DNA from: Wolbachia endosymbiont (group A) of Longitarsus flavicornis
GTDB lineage: Bacteria > Pseudomonadota > Alphaproteobacteria > Rickettsiales > Anaplasmataceae
NCBI RefSeq assembly: GCF_963931955.1
Contig: NZ_OZ008337.1
Location: 868,001-932,000 of the forward strand
Direction: 5' to 3'
DNA: 64,000 nt
Positions 8,640 to 17,573 of the stretch are shown here, piece after piece. The notes below the pieces were generated by a model. That model worked only from the letters and a program-made list of their open reading frames with translations, was not told the DNA's origin and searched no databases. The number at the start of each line of letters is the position of its first letter. Positions within the stretch are counted from its first letter, which is position 1. A program made the position numbers and the translations under genes.

Positions 8640-9743
8640 ATGACAGGCCCACAAGTAAAAAGTTCAAAACCTCCAAAGTTACCTACCCAGGTGACTAATG
8701 AAGATGAGAAAATTTTTGAAAAAGAGGAACATCAGGTAATCTATCGTGCTTTCCTAGATACTTTAGAAAATCCAGAAAAGCAAACGAAACAGGAAATAGA
8801 AAAGAAGAAACAGAAATTGAAAGAAGAACTTTCAGATCAAGAAAAACAAAAATTACAGAGTGATCTGAAGTCATTAGGGAAACTGTTGGGTCAATTACAG
8901 GGTCAAAATGAAGATGAAAAGAAAATTTTTGCTTTTGTATTTGAGAATAGAGAAGAGATATTCAAGAATATTAATCAAGAAGATATAAAGTTACTAAGTG
9001 AAGAAAATTTTCTTCAGTTTTTAGTTTCCGTATCTAAAAAAATTAAAAAAGAAAATTTAGCTAGAGAAGAGAATTTAAAGAATGGCAAAATAAAGCAAGA
9101 AGTAGCTGAATGTGTAGCTGATATACGTGGTACAGAAGCTTGGGATTGGGTTGTTGATTCTGCTAAACGTAAAATACCTTTGAGAGAATTATTAGAAAAA
9201 ATACCAGGTCTCGGGAAAGTTTTAGGTGTTAAAAAAGAAGAGGATGAACCACCGCTCAGTGATGAAGAGATGGTAAAAACGTTCTTAAGTAAATCTTTAC
9301 TTCCTATTACTCTTTTTGCTTTTTCAGCATTAATATTTGGCACTGGCCCAATTGCACTAGCAATTAGTGGTGGTCTCCTTGTATGGACTGAAGTAAGTAC
9401 AATCAAAAGTCTTTTTTCAAATAACAAAAAAGGTACTTTGTATGACCCTAGCTCACAAGATAAAGATGATACAGAAAAGAGAGCAAAACTGAATGGAAAA
9501 ATTCTCGAGGGCATTGATGATATTTTAAAAACCCCAGTTACAGGAGTTGAGAAAGGCACCCCTGTTCCTGAGCAAGTTACTTCGGTAGGAAAAGAAAAGA
9601 GTGAACAACAACCTGTTCCTGAGCAAATTTCCCAGGAAAACAACAGGGGAAACGAAAAGAGTGAGCAGCAAGATCGATCTTGGGCAGGAAAGGAAAACAA
9701 ACGAAGGGAAGAGACCATAGAGCAGCAACCAAGTAAGACCTAG
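8640..9743 (+). CDS. Coiled-coil hypothetical membrane protein, effector-like
   Basis: 367 codons from ATG 8640, not recognised. Residues about 45-140 are rich in Lys/Glu/Gln with heptad character (coiled coil). About 215-250 hold two hydrophobic stretches separated by Gly-Thr-Gly-Pro (LLPITLFAFSALIFG, then IALAISGGLLVW), likely a hairpin membrane anchor. The C-terminal 80 residues are low-complexity and contain the repeated block PVPEQ(V/I)..GKEKSEQQ. There is no signal peptide. Coiled coil, membrane hairpin and a charged variable tail resemble secreted host-interaction proteins of Rickettsiales; that role is inference. Confidence 0.6.
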   Translation: MTGPQVKSSKPPKLPTQVTNEDEKIFEKEEHQVIYRAFLDTLENPEKQTKQEIEKKKQKLKEELSDQEKQKLQSDLKSLGKLLGQLQGQNEDEKKIFAFVFENREEIFKNINQEDIKLLSEENFLQFLVSVSKKIKKENLAREENLKNGKIKQEVAECVADIRGTEAWDWVVDSAKRKIPLRELLEKIPGLGKVLGVKKEEDEPPLSDEEMVKTFLSKSLLPITLFAFSALIFGTGPIALAISGGLLVWTEVSTIKSLFSNNKKGTLYDPSSQDKDDTEKRAKLNGKILEGIDDILKTPVTGVEKGTPVPEQVTSVGKEKSEQQPVPEQISQENNRGNEKSEQQDRSWAGKENKRREETIEQQPSKT

Positions 9744-9778
9744 GTTTGCCAAAAGTGAGTTGTGTAAGAGGTCTAATA

Positions 9779-10558
9779 TTATTCTATAGCACATACAACA
9801 GGAGTATGGTCAGACGGATTTTCTAGCTTACGCAATCTATCATCTATGTAGCATGTTTCCAATTTATCTACAGCTTGTGGTGATAACAGCATATAATCTA
9901 TTCGCATTCCTTGATTATTTCTGAGTGAATTGCCTTGATAATGCCACCAAGTGAATTGTTGCAAATTTGGGTGGGATATTCTAAACGTGTCTTTAAACCC
10001 AAGATTCAAGATTGCTCTTAACTTCTCACGTTCTCTTATATGAAAGCACACTTGGCCATTCAATAAGTTTGAATCAAAGACATCAATTTCATCCGGTGCA
10101 ACATTATAATCGCCAGCTATAATAGTTAACTCTTCATTCTTTAACAAAGTGCTCATCCTTTCATATAGGTTATCAAAAAACTTGAGTTTATATTCAAATG
10201 CTTGAGAGTCCAGGCTTTGACCATTTGGCACGTATACACTTCCTACCCTTACCTTCTGATTATTGTGCTTTATTATGCACTCTATATAACGCGCTTCTTG
10301 ATAACCTTCTACGATATCAATCTTAAACTTCTCCAGTATTGGATATTTAGATAAAACACAAACGCCATTTCTTGCAACTTGTCCATAGATAGCATGTTCA
10401 TATCCTAACTTTTCTATCTCTGCATAAGGAAATTGCTCTTCCGTACATTTTATCTCTTGCAGCAAAACTATATCTATCTGACTATCAACTATAAAACTAC
10501 AAAGTTGGTTAACTCTTTTACGTATGGAGTTTACATTCCAAGTTGCAATCTTTAGCAT
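9779..10558 (-). CDS. xthA: Exodeoxyribonuclease III
   Basis: AP endonuclease / 3'-5' exonuclease of base-excision repair. The exonuclease-endonuclease-phosphatase fold is shown by KIATWNVNSIRKR at the N-terminus, LLQEIKCTEEQFP (catalytic Glu), AGDYNVAPDEIDV, and the C-terminal RIDYMLLS and SDHTPVV (catalytic Asp-His). I chose ATG at 10558 (259 aa). It overlaps the hemD stop in TGATG, so translation is probably coupled. Confidence 0.92.
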   Translation of the reverse strand: MLKIATWNVNSIRKRVNQLCSFIVDSQIDIVLLQEIKCTEEQFPYAEIEKLGYEHAIYGQVARNGVCVLSKYPILEKFKIDIVEGYQEARYIECIIKHNNQKVRVGSVYVPNGQSLDSQAFEYKLKFFDNLYERMSTLLKNEELTIIAGDYNVAPDEIDVFDSNLLNGQVCFHIREREKLRAILNLGFKDTFRISHPNLQQFTWWHYQGNSLRNNQGMRIDYMLLSPQAVDKLETCYIDDRLRKLENPSDHTPVVCAIE

Positions 10559-11265
10559 CAACAATCCTTATTAATTATATCAATTAAACTCTCCCCAGTA
10601 GGCAACCTCGATGTTATAATTTTTTTCCATTTGATTAACTTTAAACTATCAGCAATGTTCTTACTCATAGTATATGCAACTGTATTATTCATCACATGAG
10701 ATAGCCCACTTTTTAGAACTAATGAACAAAATACCCTTGCTGTCTGTGAGGAAAAAAAAGCAACACTACCAATTTTACCATCCAACAGTAAATTTTTACA
10801 CCTATTAGTTAGACTCCTTTTAATGATTGTTTTATAGAGTACAACTTCTCTTACGTTAAAATCTTCTTCAGATAATCTCTTTTTTAGGTCACATGATACT
10901 TCTTGTCCTCTTATATATAAGAACTTTATTGCACTTGAATAGTGAGCTTTTATGAATGATATCAGACCATCAACGTTGCTGTCTGCTGAGATTATATCAG
11001 AAAATCCCAAATTTTTTGCAGCCTGCATGGTTGAATTACCAACTGTAATAATCGGAAAGTCATCCACTTTGCATATTTGACTAAAAGCCTTTACACTGTT
11101 TTTACTTGTGGATATTACAGCGTCAAATTCGTGCGCAGATATATCAGGATTTAAGTACTTTATTGTGAATACTGGTTCTATATAAACTTTGTATCCATAC
11201 TTTCTCAATATATTTCTTGTATTGAACGAATCCAATAAAGGCCTCGTTAATAAAATAGACTTCAT
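10558..11265 (-). CDS. hemD: Uroporphyrinogen-III synthase
   Basis: Closes the tetrapyrrole ring in haem synthesis. 235 aa with the HemD pattern of low conservation: SILLTRPLLDS at the start, FDAVISTSKNSVKAF, ITVGNSTMQAAKNLGF, LYIRGQEVSCDL and a late TSRLPTGESLIDII. In many alphaproteobacteria hemD is followed by mitofilin-like and hemY-like genes. Here it is followed by xthA, and the mitofilin-hemY pair sits about 5 kb away (15625-17573), so the cluster has been split. Confidence 0.85.
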   Translation of the reverse strand: MKSILLTRPLLDSFNTRNILRKYGYKVYIEPVFTIKYLNPDISAHEFDAVISTSKNSVKAFSQICKVDDFPIITVGNSTMQAAKNLGFSDIISADSNVDGLISFIKAHYSSAIKFLYIRGQEVSCDLKKRLSEEDFNVREVVLYKTIIKRSLTNRCKNLLLDGKIGSVAFFSSQTARVFCSLVLKSGLSHVMNNTVAYTMSKNIADSLKLIKWKKIITSRLPTGESLIDIINKDC

Positions 11266-11350
11266 TCTGATTTATTTTACTACCAGTAAAATAATATCCT
11301 TTATACACAAATTACTAAATAAAAATTTTTATTTTTCAAATGTGACCTTA

Positions 11351-11386
11351 CAACCGCCGCGGCGCTAACAAGTAACGGAATGACGA
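11351..11386. repeat. Partial CCGCTAAC-type palindromic repeat
   Basis: The sequence CCGCCGCGGCGCTAACAAGT followed by AACGGAATGACGAG is a shortened version of the units at 2041-2191. The rest of the 245-bp spacer 11266-11510 shows no gene. Confidence 0.6.
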
Positions 11387-11510
11387 GTTTTACGCTTATC
11401 AAGTTGTAGGTAAATCCAGTTTGGATTAGCTATATATTTTTTCTACCATCCCCCAATCACTTCGCTTTGCAGCAAGTTTATTGGAGTTTTTGAAGAATAG
11501 TTAAAGTATA

Positions 11511-12737
11511 TTAATACGCTTTTTCTAGTACTCTGCTTTTCTTCTGAAATGCATTGATCTTTTTTCTACCGTATTTAGTCTTTAGCGTACTTGGCCTTTT
11601 AAAGACCTTTTTGCTGTTACGTTTTTTAAATTGCACACTACAATCAAAATTTGGCTCTCCTTCTTTGTCTGCCAGTGCAGGCAGTCTTCTCTTATCTTGA
11701 GGTGTAACAAAAGATAGCGCATGCCCTTCAGCTCCAGCACGTGCAGTTCTACCTATACGATGAATATAGTCAGCTTGCGATTGTGGTGCATCATAATTGA
11801 TAACATGTTGAATGTGGGGAATATCAAGGCCGCGAGAAGCAACATCTGTTGCAACCATGATTTGATTACGGCCACGACGAAAAGAATTAATGACCCTTTC
11901 GCGCTTGTGCTGCCTTAAATCACCATGGATTGCTAAAGCACTATAGTCATCTTTGTGCAATCTGCTAGCTAGCTGATCCGCTCCTTGCTTTGTTTTGACA
12001 AAGATAATGATTGATCCTTCGCGCTGACATAGTTGTATAACAAGCTTTCCATATTTTTCTGATTCTGATGCATAAACAACTTCTTGCTTAATTTTTACAG
12101 AAGTTGTAGCCTCACAATCAACAGAAATACGTTCTGGTCGATTAAGGTACTTCTCAGTAAGTTTAACTATATCACTAGGAAGAGTTGCAGAAAACATAAG
12201 AGTCTGCCGTATTTTTGGCAGATATTTCATGATCCCTTCAATTTGAATTCCAAAGCCCATATCAAACATACGATCCGTTTCATCAAGCACAAGAACGCTA
12301 ACATTGCGAGTAATCAAAGTTTTACGCTCAATATGGTCCATAATACGACCAGGAGTACCTATTACAATTTGTGGTTTCTTCTGAAGCTGATTTAGCTGCT
12401 TAAAAATAGGCTCACCACCAATCAACAAAGCGACCCTTAGTGCAGAATTTTGGAATAAGAGTTTTTTTATCTCATTTGTTACCTGATGCGCAAGCTCCCT
12501 GGTTGGCACAATGACTAAAGCTGAACCAGCGTTAGGCTCATTCAGCAACTTAGCAACCAACGGAATAGCAAATGCCAAAGTTTTTCCAGTTCCCGTTTGA
12601 GCAGATCCGAGAATATCTTTACCTTGTAGCGCTAAGGGAATCGCTTGTATTTGAATCGGAGTTGGGACGAAAAGATTATTTTTATCTAGAGCTTGTGTAA
12701 GCGAAGCTGGTAGACCCATCTCATGAAAATTATTCAC
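11511..12737 (-). CDS. rhlE: DEAD-box ATP-dependent RNA helicase (RhlE-like)
   Basis: 408 aa with ordered helicase motifs: Q motif (PTPIQIQAIPLAL), I AQTGTGKT, Ia PTRELA, Ib TPGR, II LDETDRMFDMGF, III SAT, V ATDVASRGLDI and VI HRIGRTARAG. Motif II reads DETD instead of DEAD, a substitution worth noting; the catalytic Asp-Glu is kept. The basic C-terminal tail (KKRNSKKVFKRPS) probably binds RNA. The likely role is ribosome assembly or RNA turnover. Confidence 0.9.
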   Translation of the reverse strand: MNNFHEMGLPASLTQALDKNNLFVPTPIQIQAIPLALQGKDILGSAQTGTGKTLAFAIPLVAKLLNEPNAGSALVIVPTRELAHQVTNEIKKLLFQNSALRVALLIGGEPIFKQLNQLQKKPQIVIGTPGRIMDHIERKTLITRNVSVLVLDETDRMFDMGFGIQIEGIMKYLPKIRQTLMFSATLPSDIVKLTEKYLNRPERISVDCEATTSVKIKQEVVYASESEKYGKLVIQLCQREGSIIIFVKTKQGADQLASRLHKDDYSALAIHGDLRQHKRERVINSFRRGRNQIMVATDVASRGLDIPHIQHVINYDAPQSQADYIHRIGRTARAGAEGHALSFVTPQDKRRLPALADKEGEPNFDCSVQFKKRNSKKVFKRPSTLKTKYGRKKINAFQKKSRVLEKAY

Positions 12738-12772
12738 AATACGTTAATCCTATTAAAAGACTTCATAATAGA

Positions 12773-13024
12773 TTAATCTTCCAATCTTAAGTTTATTGCA
12801 GATTTTTTATCTTCTCCGTTTCTACCGCGCTCTTCTTTAACTTCATAACTCACCCTTTCTCCTTTTATTCCCTTCTCTTTATTCTCTCCTTTAAGTGTCT
12901 CAGGTCTTATTCCTGAACGTTCCAATGTGCTAATATGTACAAAAACGTCACCCCCTTTACCTTCTGGCTTGATGAAACCATAGCCTTTTTCGGCATTAAA
13001 CCATTTTACATTACCAAATTCCAT
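12773..13024 (-). CDS. cspA: Cold-shock domain protein
   Basis: 83-aa CSD protein with RNP1 KGYGFIKP and RNP2 DVFVHIS, preceded by the usual VKWFNAEKGYG. AGGAG lies upstream of ATG 13024 at a good distance (13029-13034 region on the minus strand). A 174-bp leader separates it from pmbA/tldE; in this family long leaders often control translation, but I see no decisive structure. The C-terminal end has a Lys/Glu-rich insertion (KGENKEKGIKGERV) longer than in E. coli CspA. Confidence 0.92.
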   Translation of the reverse strand: MEFGNVKWFNAEKGYGFIKPEGKGGDVFVHISTLERSGIRPETLKGENKEKGIKGERVSYEVKEERGRNGEDKKSAINLRLED

Positions 13025-13198
13025 TTAAACAACTCCTAAATTATTAACTAATATTACTAATGTGATGAAAAACTTTGAAATTACGATTGAGAATGCTTTA
13101 AGCTTAGCTATTGAAACTAAACCTTTATACTCCATAGTCTATTCTTAACATTACATGACAATAATACACAATTGTTGCACTTGATGCAAATAAAATTT

Positions 13199-14533
13199 TT
13201 AATCGTTAAGCGAACCTGCAACCGTCATTTCGCTAACTTTAATCGTCGGTGAATTAAATTGCCCACAAAAAGTTAGATCATCTGCAACTACTAAATTGCT
13301 AAACATATCCTTCAAATTGCTAGCAATGGTAATCTCATGTATTGGATACGTTATTTTTCCATTTTCTATAAAAAATCCGGAAGCGCCTTGGCTGTAATCG
13401 CCATTGATTAAATTGATACCAAAACCAAATAAATCAGTTACATATACTCCCTTTTTCACTTCCTGAATTAATTCTTCAAATGATACATTACCATTCTCAA
13501 TGTAGAGGTTACTAGCTGCAGGAATAATTGCAGCATTACTTGCACGAGTTGCACTTCCGGTTGTTTCTGAGTTTAATTTTTTAGCCGAGTATAAGTCTAA
13601 AATCCAATTTTGTAATATTCCGTTTTTTACAAATATATTTTTCTTGCTAATTATCCCTTCTCCGTCAAATGGTCTTGATGCTATGCCTCTTGGCAATAAC
13701 GGATCATCGATAATGCTAATTCTATCATTAAAAATTTGAGCGTTTAAACTACTCCTCAAGAAAGAACTGTTGCTCACAATGCTGTCGCCATTTATAGCAG
13801 AAGCGAAACTTTTTATTAGCCCCTTTGCTGCTCTTTTTTCAAAAATAACTGGAAATTTACCAGTTTTAATTGTACGTGAATTCAATTGATCAACTGCTCT
13901 TTTTGCTGCTCCTTTTCCTATTAACTCTGGCAACTTTAAATCACTAAAATTACATGCTATATCATAATCGTAACCAACCTTCATTTCACTTTCTCTTCCA
14001 GCAACAACAGAGACCTGATTAGCAAAGGTTGATTTACTAAACGAGCCAATAAAACCAGAAACAGTTGATAATACTGTATTCACTAAAGCGTATGAAGAAG
14101 AGGCTCCTTCAGAATTAGTGATACTCTTATGTGCGAGGGCTGAATTTTCTGCAGCTTCAGCAATTTCTTTTAGGTTATCAACGGTTACAACATTATTATC
14201 TGAGATACTTAAATCTACAGAAGAGGTATAATTACTACCATTTACAGCAAAATTAATGCAAGGATCTTCTGGCGCATTCTTTGCCATTTCTACCACTTGG
14301 CTTACCGTATCACTAAGATTATTCAAATCGTTTGTAGAAATATACGCAGCTTTGTTTTTACCTGCTATAGCTCTGATTCCTACAGTGCAATTTTTAGATT
14401 GTGATATCTGCTCAATTTTTGATAGACGCTGAGAAACTGAAGTCTTATTAGTTTCATATATTGTAACTTCCGCATCTTGATTCTGCTTTTTTATTAATTT
14501 AGTGATATCTGCTGCAATATTTAATATATTCAT
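13199..14533 (-). CDS. pmbA: TldE/PmbA-family metalloprotease subunit
   Basis: 444 aa; matches TldE/PmbA by the N-terminal KQNQDAEVTIYE, the central GRESEMKVGYDYD, the FEKRAAKGLIKSF region, and the C-terminal IENGKITYPIHEITIASNLKDMF. TldD/TldE heterodimers degrade peptides and process modified peptides. TldE lacks the metal-binding HExxxH of TldD, and none is visible here. The partner tldD is not in this window. The gene ends upstream of cspA; atpG lies 18 bp further upstream on the same strand. Confidence 0.9.
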   Translation of the reverse strand: MNILNIAADITKLIKKQNQDAEVTIYETNKTSVSQRLSKIEQISQSKNCTVGIRAIAGKNKAAYISTNDLNNLSDTVSQVVEMAKNAPEDPCINFAVNGSNYTSSVDLSISDNNVVTVDNLKEIAEAAENSALAHKSITNSEGASSSYALVNTVLSTVSGFIGSFSKSTFANQVSVVAGRESEMKVGYDYDIACNFSDLKLPELIGKGAAKRAVDQLNSRTIKTGKFPVIFEKRAAKGLIKSFASAINGDSIVSNSSFLRSSLNAQIFNDRISIIDDPLLPRGIASRPFDGEGIISKKNIFVKNGILQNWILDLYSAKKLNSETTGSATRASNAAIIPAASNLYIENGNVSFEELIQEVKKGVYVTDLFGFGINLINGDYSQGASGFFIENGKITYPIHEITIASNLKDMFSNLVVADDLTFCGQFNSPTIKVSEMTVAGSLND

Positions 14534-14551
14534 TTTCTGTTCCTTAGATTT

Positions 14552-15415
14552 TTATAAAGACTCTGCACCACTTATAACTTCAATTAAATCAGTTGTAATT
14601 GCTGCTTGACGAGAACGATTATAAAGCAATGCTAGTTTGTTCAGCATCTCTTTAGTGTTTCTGTTTGCTGATTCCATAGCAACCATTCTAGCACTATTCT
14701 CACTCGTTGCACTTTCAAGTAAAGCAGAGTAAAGAGCAATTACAACGTAATCTTGAACCAAAGATTTTAAAATAAATTCAATATTTTGTGGTTCATACTC
14801 ATAGCCGTAATCTGTTATTGGACCAGCCAGAGAGTTATCAATCAAGGATGAGTCTTTACTCCATGGTTTTATTGTTTCCAACATTGGTTTTTGTGTGAAG
14901 GTATTATAGAATTTGCTATAAAAAACTTTAACTTTATCGTATTTACTTAGATCTATACCACCAACCAAAGCTTCTACGTGCTTTAACGTGATTCCCTTAC
15001 TATTTTCAATTTTTAAGATACTTTTAGAGTCAAATCTATTTTTCCCTACATCAAAAGCTTTTTTACCAAGAAATACAATATCTACTTTTTTGCCATTTGC
15101 GATTAACTTATTTTGACTAAATTTGACAATAGAAGAGTTAAAGTTGCCGCACAAGCCACGATCAGACGCAATAATGAATACTAGGTAAGAACCGTCGTTA
15201 CTGACATTTAGAATTTTTGCCAGTAATTCTTGATCAACTGATAGCATTAATGAAGAAATAATGCTATGCAGCTTAGATACATATAATTTTGAATTTAATA
15301 ACTTCTTTTGGCTTTGTAACAACTTTGCTGCAGAAACCATTTGCATTATTTTCGTGGTTTTCTGTACAGACTTAATATTCTTAATTCTTAAGGATAATTC
15401 CTTTAAGCTCTTCAT
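14552..15415 (-). CDS. atpG: ATP synthase F1 gamma subunit
   Basis: 287 aa; central rotor shaft of F1. N-terminal helix SLKELSLRIKNIKSVQKTTKIM and the C-terminal helix with ESANRNTKEMLNKLALLYNRSRQAAITTDLIEVISGAE (spaced motifs within residues 245-285) are typical, as is ASDRGLCGNFN. Other atp genes are absent here: atpG stands alone beside pmbA, as expected for Rickettsiales, where the ATP synthase operon is dispersed. Confidence 0.95.
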   Translation of the reverse strand: MKSLKELSLRIKNIKSVQKTTKIMQMVSAAKLLQSQKKLLNSKLYVSKLHSIISSLMLSVDQELLAKILNVSNDGSYLVFIIASDRGLCGNFNSSIVKFSQNKLIANGKKVDIVFLGKKAFDVGKNRFDSKSILKIENSKGITLKHVEALVGGIDLSKYDKVKVFYSKFYNTFTQKPMLETIKPWSKDSSLIDNSLAGPITDYGYEYEPQNIEFILKSLVQDYVVIALYSALLESATSENSARMVAMESANRNTKEMLNKLALLYNRSRQAAITTDLIEVISGAESL

Positions 15416-15624
15416 TTTGTATACAACCCTGATTTATTAAAATATATAATTGTTAGTGTCTAAAAGCAAGTTTTTTTGACATTAGAACCAAGTCTAACTA
15501 AAAAACTTGCAGGTTTATTATTTTGAAATAAGGGTTATATTAAGAGATCTACTCCAAAAATTGTTCAATAGAGGTCTTTGATGGTAATTTTCCATATATT
15601 ATTATCATCACACTTTGTGGAGCC

Positions 15625-16845
15625 TTATAATATATAATAAACACAATTAAAACTATTGCAATTTGAACATTTATGATCCCATTGCTTTAGTTCTCTGTTA
15701 CAACTTTTACACTTCCAGCCTGGATCAGGCAAAGCTTCTGAGCCCATCTTGTTTAGCCAATAAATTACCTTGTCGTGTTCTTGCAATGTAACCTTGAGCT
15801 GTATTACAATAAAGTAGATTGACATGTAATTAGCTTTTTTCATAGCAGTGTCTAAATATTGACTTGCAAGATCATATTTACCTGAACTCATTGAGGACAG
15901 AGCAAGTAAACAGTAACTAAAATAATAATCAGGGCGTAAGTTGTATAGTCTTTCAGCACCTTTACTATTCAAATTGATGTACATTTTAGCTGACTGAGGA
16001 GTAGGATTTACTGTATACTCTGCTTCTAGCACTGCAGAAGCTTTTCTGATTTTTCCAAGTTTAATATATAATTCTGCCTTTAAATAATTGATGGGCCGAA
16101 AGGTTGCATAATAACTTTGTGCTCTGAATAAAGACTTTATAGCCCCTTTAAAATCCCCTTTACTTTCATATTGTTTTGCCAAAGCACAATAAAAAACTGC
16201 AAACATTTCTTTATGGTCAAAGGGAAGAAAAATATTGAACTTAACTGCTTCCTTCAACCTCAAAATTGCATTAATCCAATCTTCTTTCAATATGCAATGC
16301 TCTATTTGAAAGGGAATAGATAGCATTTTATCGTTAATTGAACTAGAGCAATATTCTATAAATTTTTGAAAGACTACTTTTTCTTGTTTGAGGTAAACGA
16401 TCAGCTTATTGGCCAGAAGTAGAGCTAAGTTACGATTTTTATTTGCAACGTTTGTTAAACCGTTACTGAAAAAGCTGTAATTTCCCGTCTTACCTGAGTT
16501 AAAGAGCTTTATTAAAGATAACCTATCGCTCTTCTCATTTAGACTTTTAACTACCTTTTGGGCGTTCTCTATATTGTCTAAGTCTATGCTAAAGAAAACT
16601 TCAAAGAGAAGCAATTCTTCCCTATCCCTTCTTCTATTTCTTATGTTGGCAAATGTTGATGAAATGGAAGAAAAAAAGCGTGCAAGTGCAATTAACAAAA
16701 ATAATAAAACTACACAAGTAAAAATAATGAAATATAGATCAATACTTATAATGTAATTGCCTAATTCTAATTTTATTACTTCACCACTTACCTTGACCCA
16801 TATGCCAAATAAAAACGAAAGAGCGAAAATTATAAAATAAATCAT
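15625..16845 (-). CDS. hemY: HemY-like tetratricopeptide membrane protein
   Basis: 406 aa from ATG 16845. Two N-terminal transmembrane helices (about 1-20 and 35-60) precede helical repeats of TPR type (KGDFKGAIKSLFRAQ, LGKIRKASAVLEAEY). The C-terminus has four cysteines in CKSC..CSNC, a zinc-ribbon-like end typical of alphaproteobacterial HemY (PGWKCKSC). The start overlaps the mitofilin-like gene stop in ATGA. HemY of this type is associated with haem synthesis but its biochemical role is unsettled; it is not the protoporphyrinogen oxidase of Bacillus. Confidence 0.8.
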   Translation of the reverse strand: MIYFIIFALSFLFGIWVKVSGEVIKLELGNYIISIDLYFIIFTCVVLLFLLIALARFFSSISSTFANIRNRRRDREELLLFEVFFSIDLDNIENAQKVVKSLNEKSDRLSLIKLFNSGKTGNYSFFSNGLTNVANKNRNLALLLANKLIVYLKQEKVVFQKFIEYCSSSINDKMLSIPFQIEHCILKEDWINAILRLKEAVKFNIFLPFDHKEMFAVFYCALAKQYESKGDFKGAIKSLFRAQSYYATFRPINYLKAELYIKLGKIRKASAVLEAEYTVNPTPQSAKMYINLNSKGAERLYNLRPDYYFSYCLLALSSMSSGKYDLASQYLDTAMKKANYMSIYFIVIQLKVTLQEHDKVIYWLNKMGSEALPDPGWKCKSCNRELKQWDHKCSNCNSFNCVYYIL

Positions 16846-17573
16846 GAGATATATTGTAATAAGTGATGATATATTGTTGAAATATTCTTAGAAGCTACAA
16901 TAAGACCATTCAATTTATTCAGCCATGGTTTGAACTCTGAATGCGTTAAATCTTTTACTGTAGTAGCTATACTTTGCCAATCATTATCATTTATTGACTC
17001 CTCAATTTCCGCAAATTTTACTCTTAACGGATCATTCCGATCGTTTATCTTTATCCAGTTTGAAATGATTTTTTTAGACAATGTACTTTTGTTGTAATCG
17101 ATAATATCAATAGTTTTTTCAAAAGATAACTTCAATTCGTGTAAGGTATTTATCTCTTTCAAATTTTCTAATTCATCTACTGCATTTTCTATCTCTGGAT
17201 CATCAAGCTCTGATATCAAAGGCTTTATTGAATTTATATGGTTATCAAATTTTGCTTCTCGCAATAACGAATTCTTCGTTTTAATCACAAGTAACAGCAA
17301 TTTTGCAAGGTTCTTACATCTTGAATTATTATCACCTTGCTCACACTGAGTATGCTGACTTCTCTTTAAGTCAAATATCCTTTTTTCCGTTCTAGATTGA
17401 TTAACTTCAAGTAACATTCTAAGCTCATCCATGCCTTCCATTAAAGTTTTCACATTATTTTCACTCTCTTGCTGATTTATTTTTAAAAAGATTATGTTAT
17501 TTATTGTGATGTAACCGGTAAATAACAATACAATTAAGAACCAACCTATGTACTTTTGCTGAGTATCATTCAT
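16842..17573 (-). CDS. Mitofilin (MICOS/Mic60)-like inner-membrane protein
   Basis: I chose ATG 17573 (243 aa), giving MNDTQQKYIGWFLIVLLF; an upstream TTG would overlap the lolC frame for 59 bp. One N-terminal transmembrane helix (about 9-31) is followed by a helical, coiled-coil domain. In alphaproteobacteria the gene next to hemY encodes the mitofilin-domain protein ancestral to mitochondrial Mic60. The identification rests mainly on that neighbourhood, topology and length; sequence motifs are weak. It overlaps lolC by 8 bp and hemY by 4 bp, forming a tight three-gene operon. Confidence 0.6.
   Translation of the reverse strand: MNDTQQKYIGWFLIVLLFTGYITINNIIFLKINQQESENNVKTLMEGMDELRMLLEVNQSRTEKRIFDLKRSQHTQCEQGDNNSRCKNLAKLLLLVIKTKNSLLREAKFDNHINSIKPLISELDDPEIENAVDELENLKEINTLHELKLSFEKTIDIIDYNKSTLSKKIISNWIKINDRNDPLRVKFAEIEESINDNDWQSIATTVKDLTHSEFKPWLNKLNGLIVASKNISTIYHHLLQYIS

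Noticed and set aside
8351..8641. Minus-strand hydrophobic frame of 96 codons
   Set aside because: Overlaps the start of the 8640 gene on the other strand; the hydrophobic residues follow from AT-rich antisense DNA.
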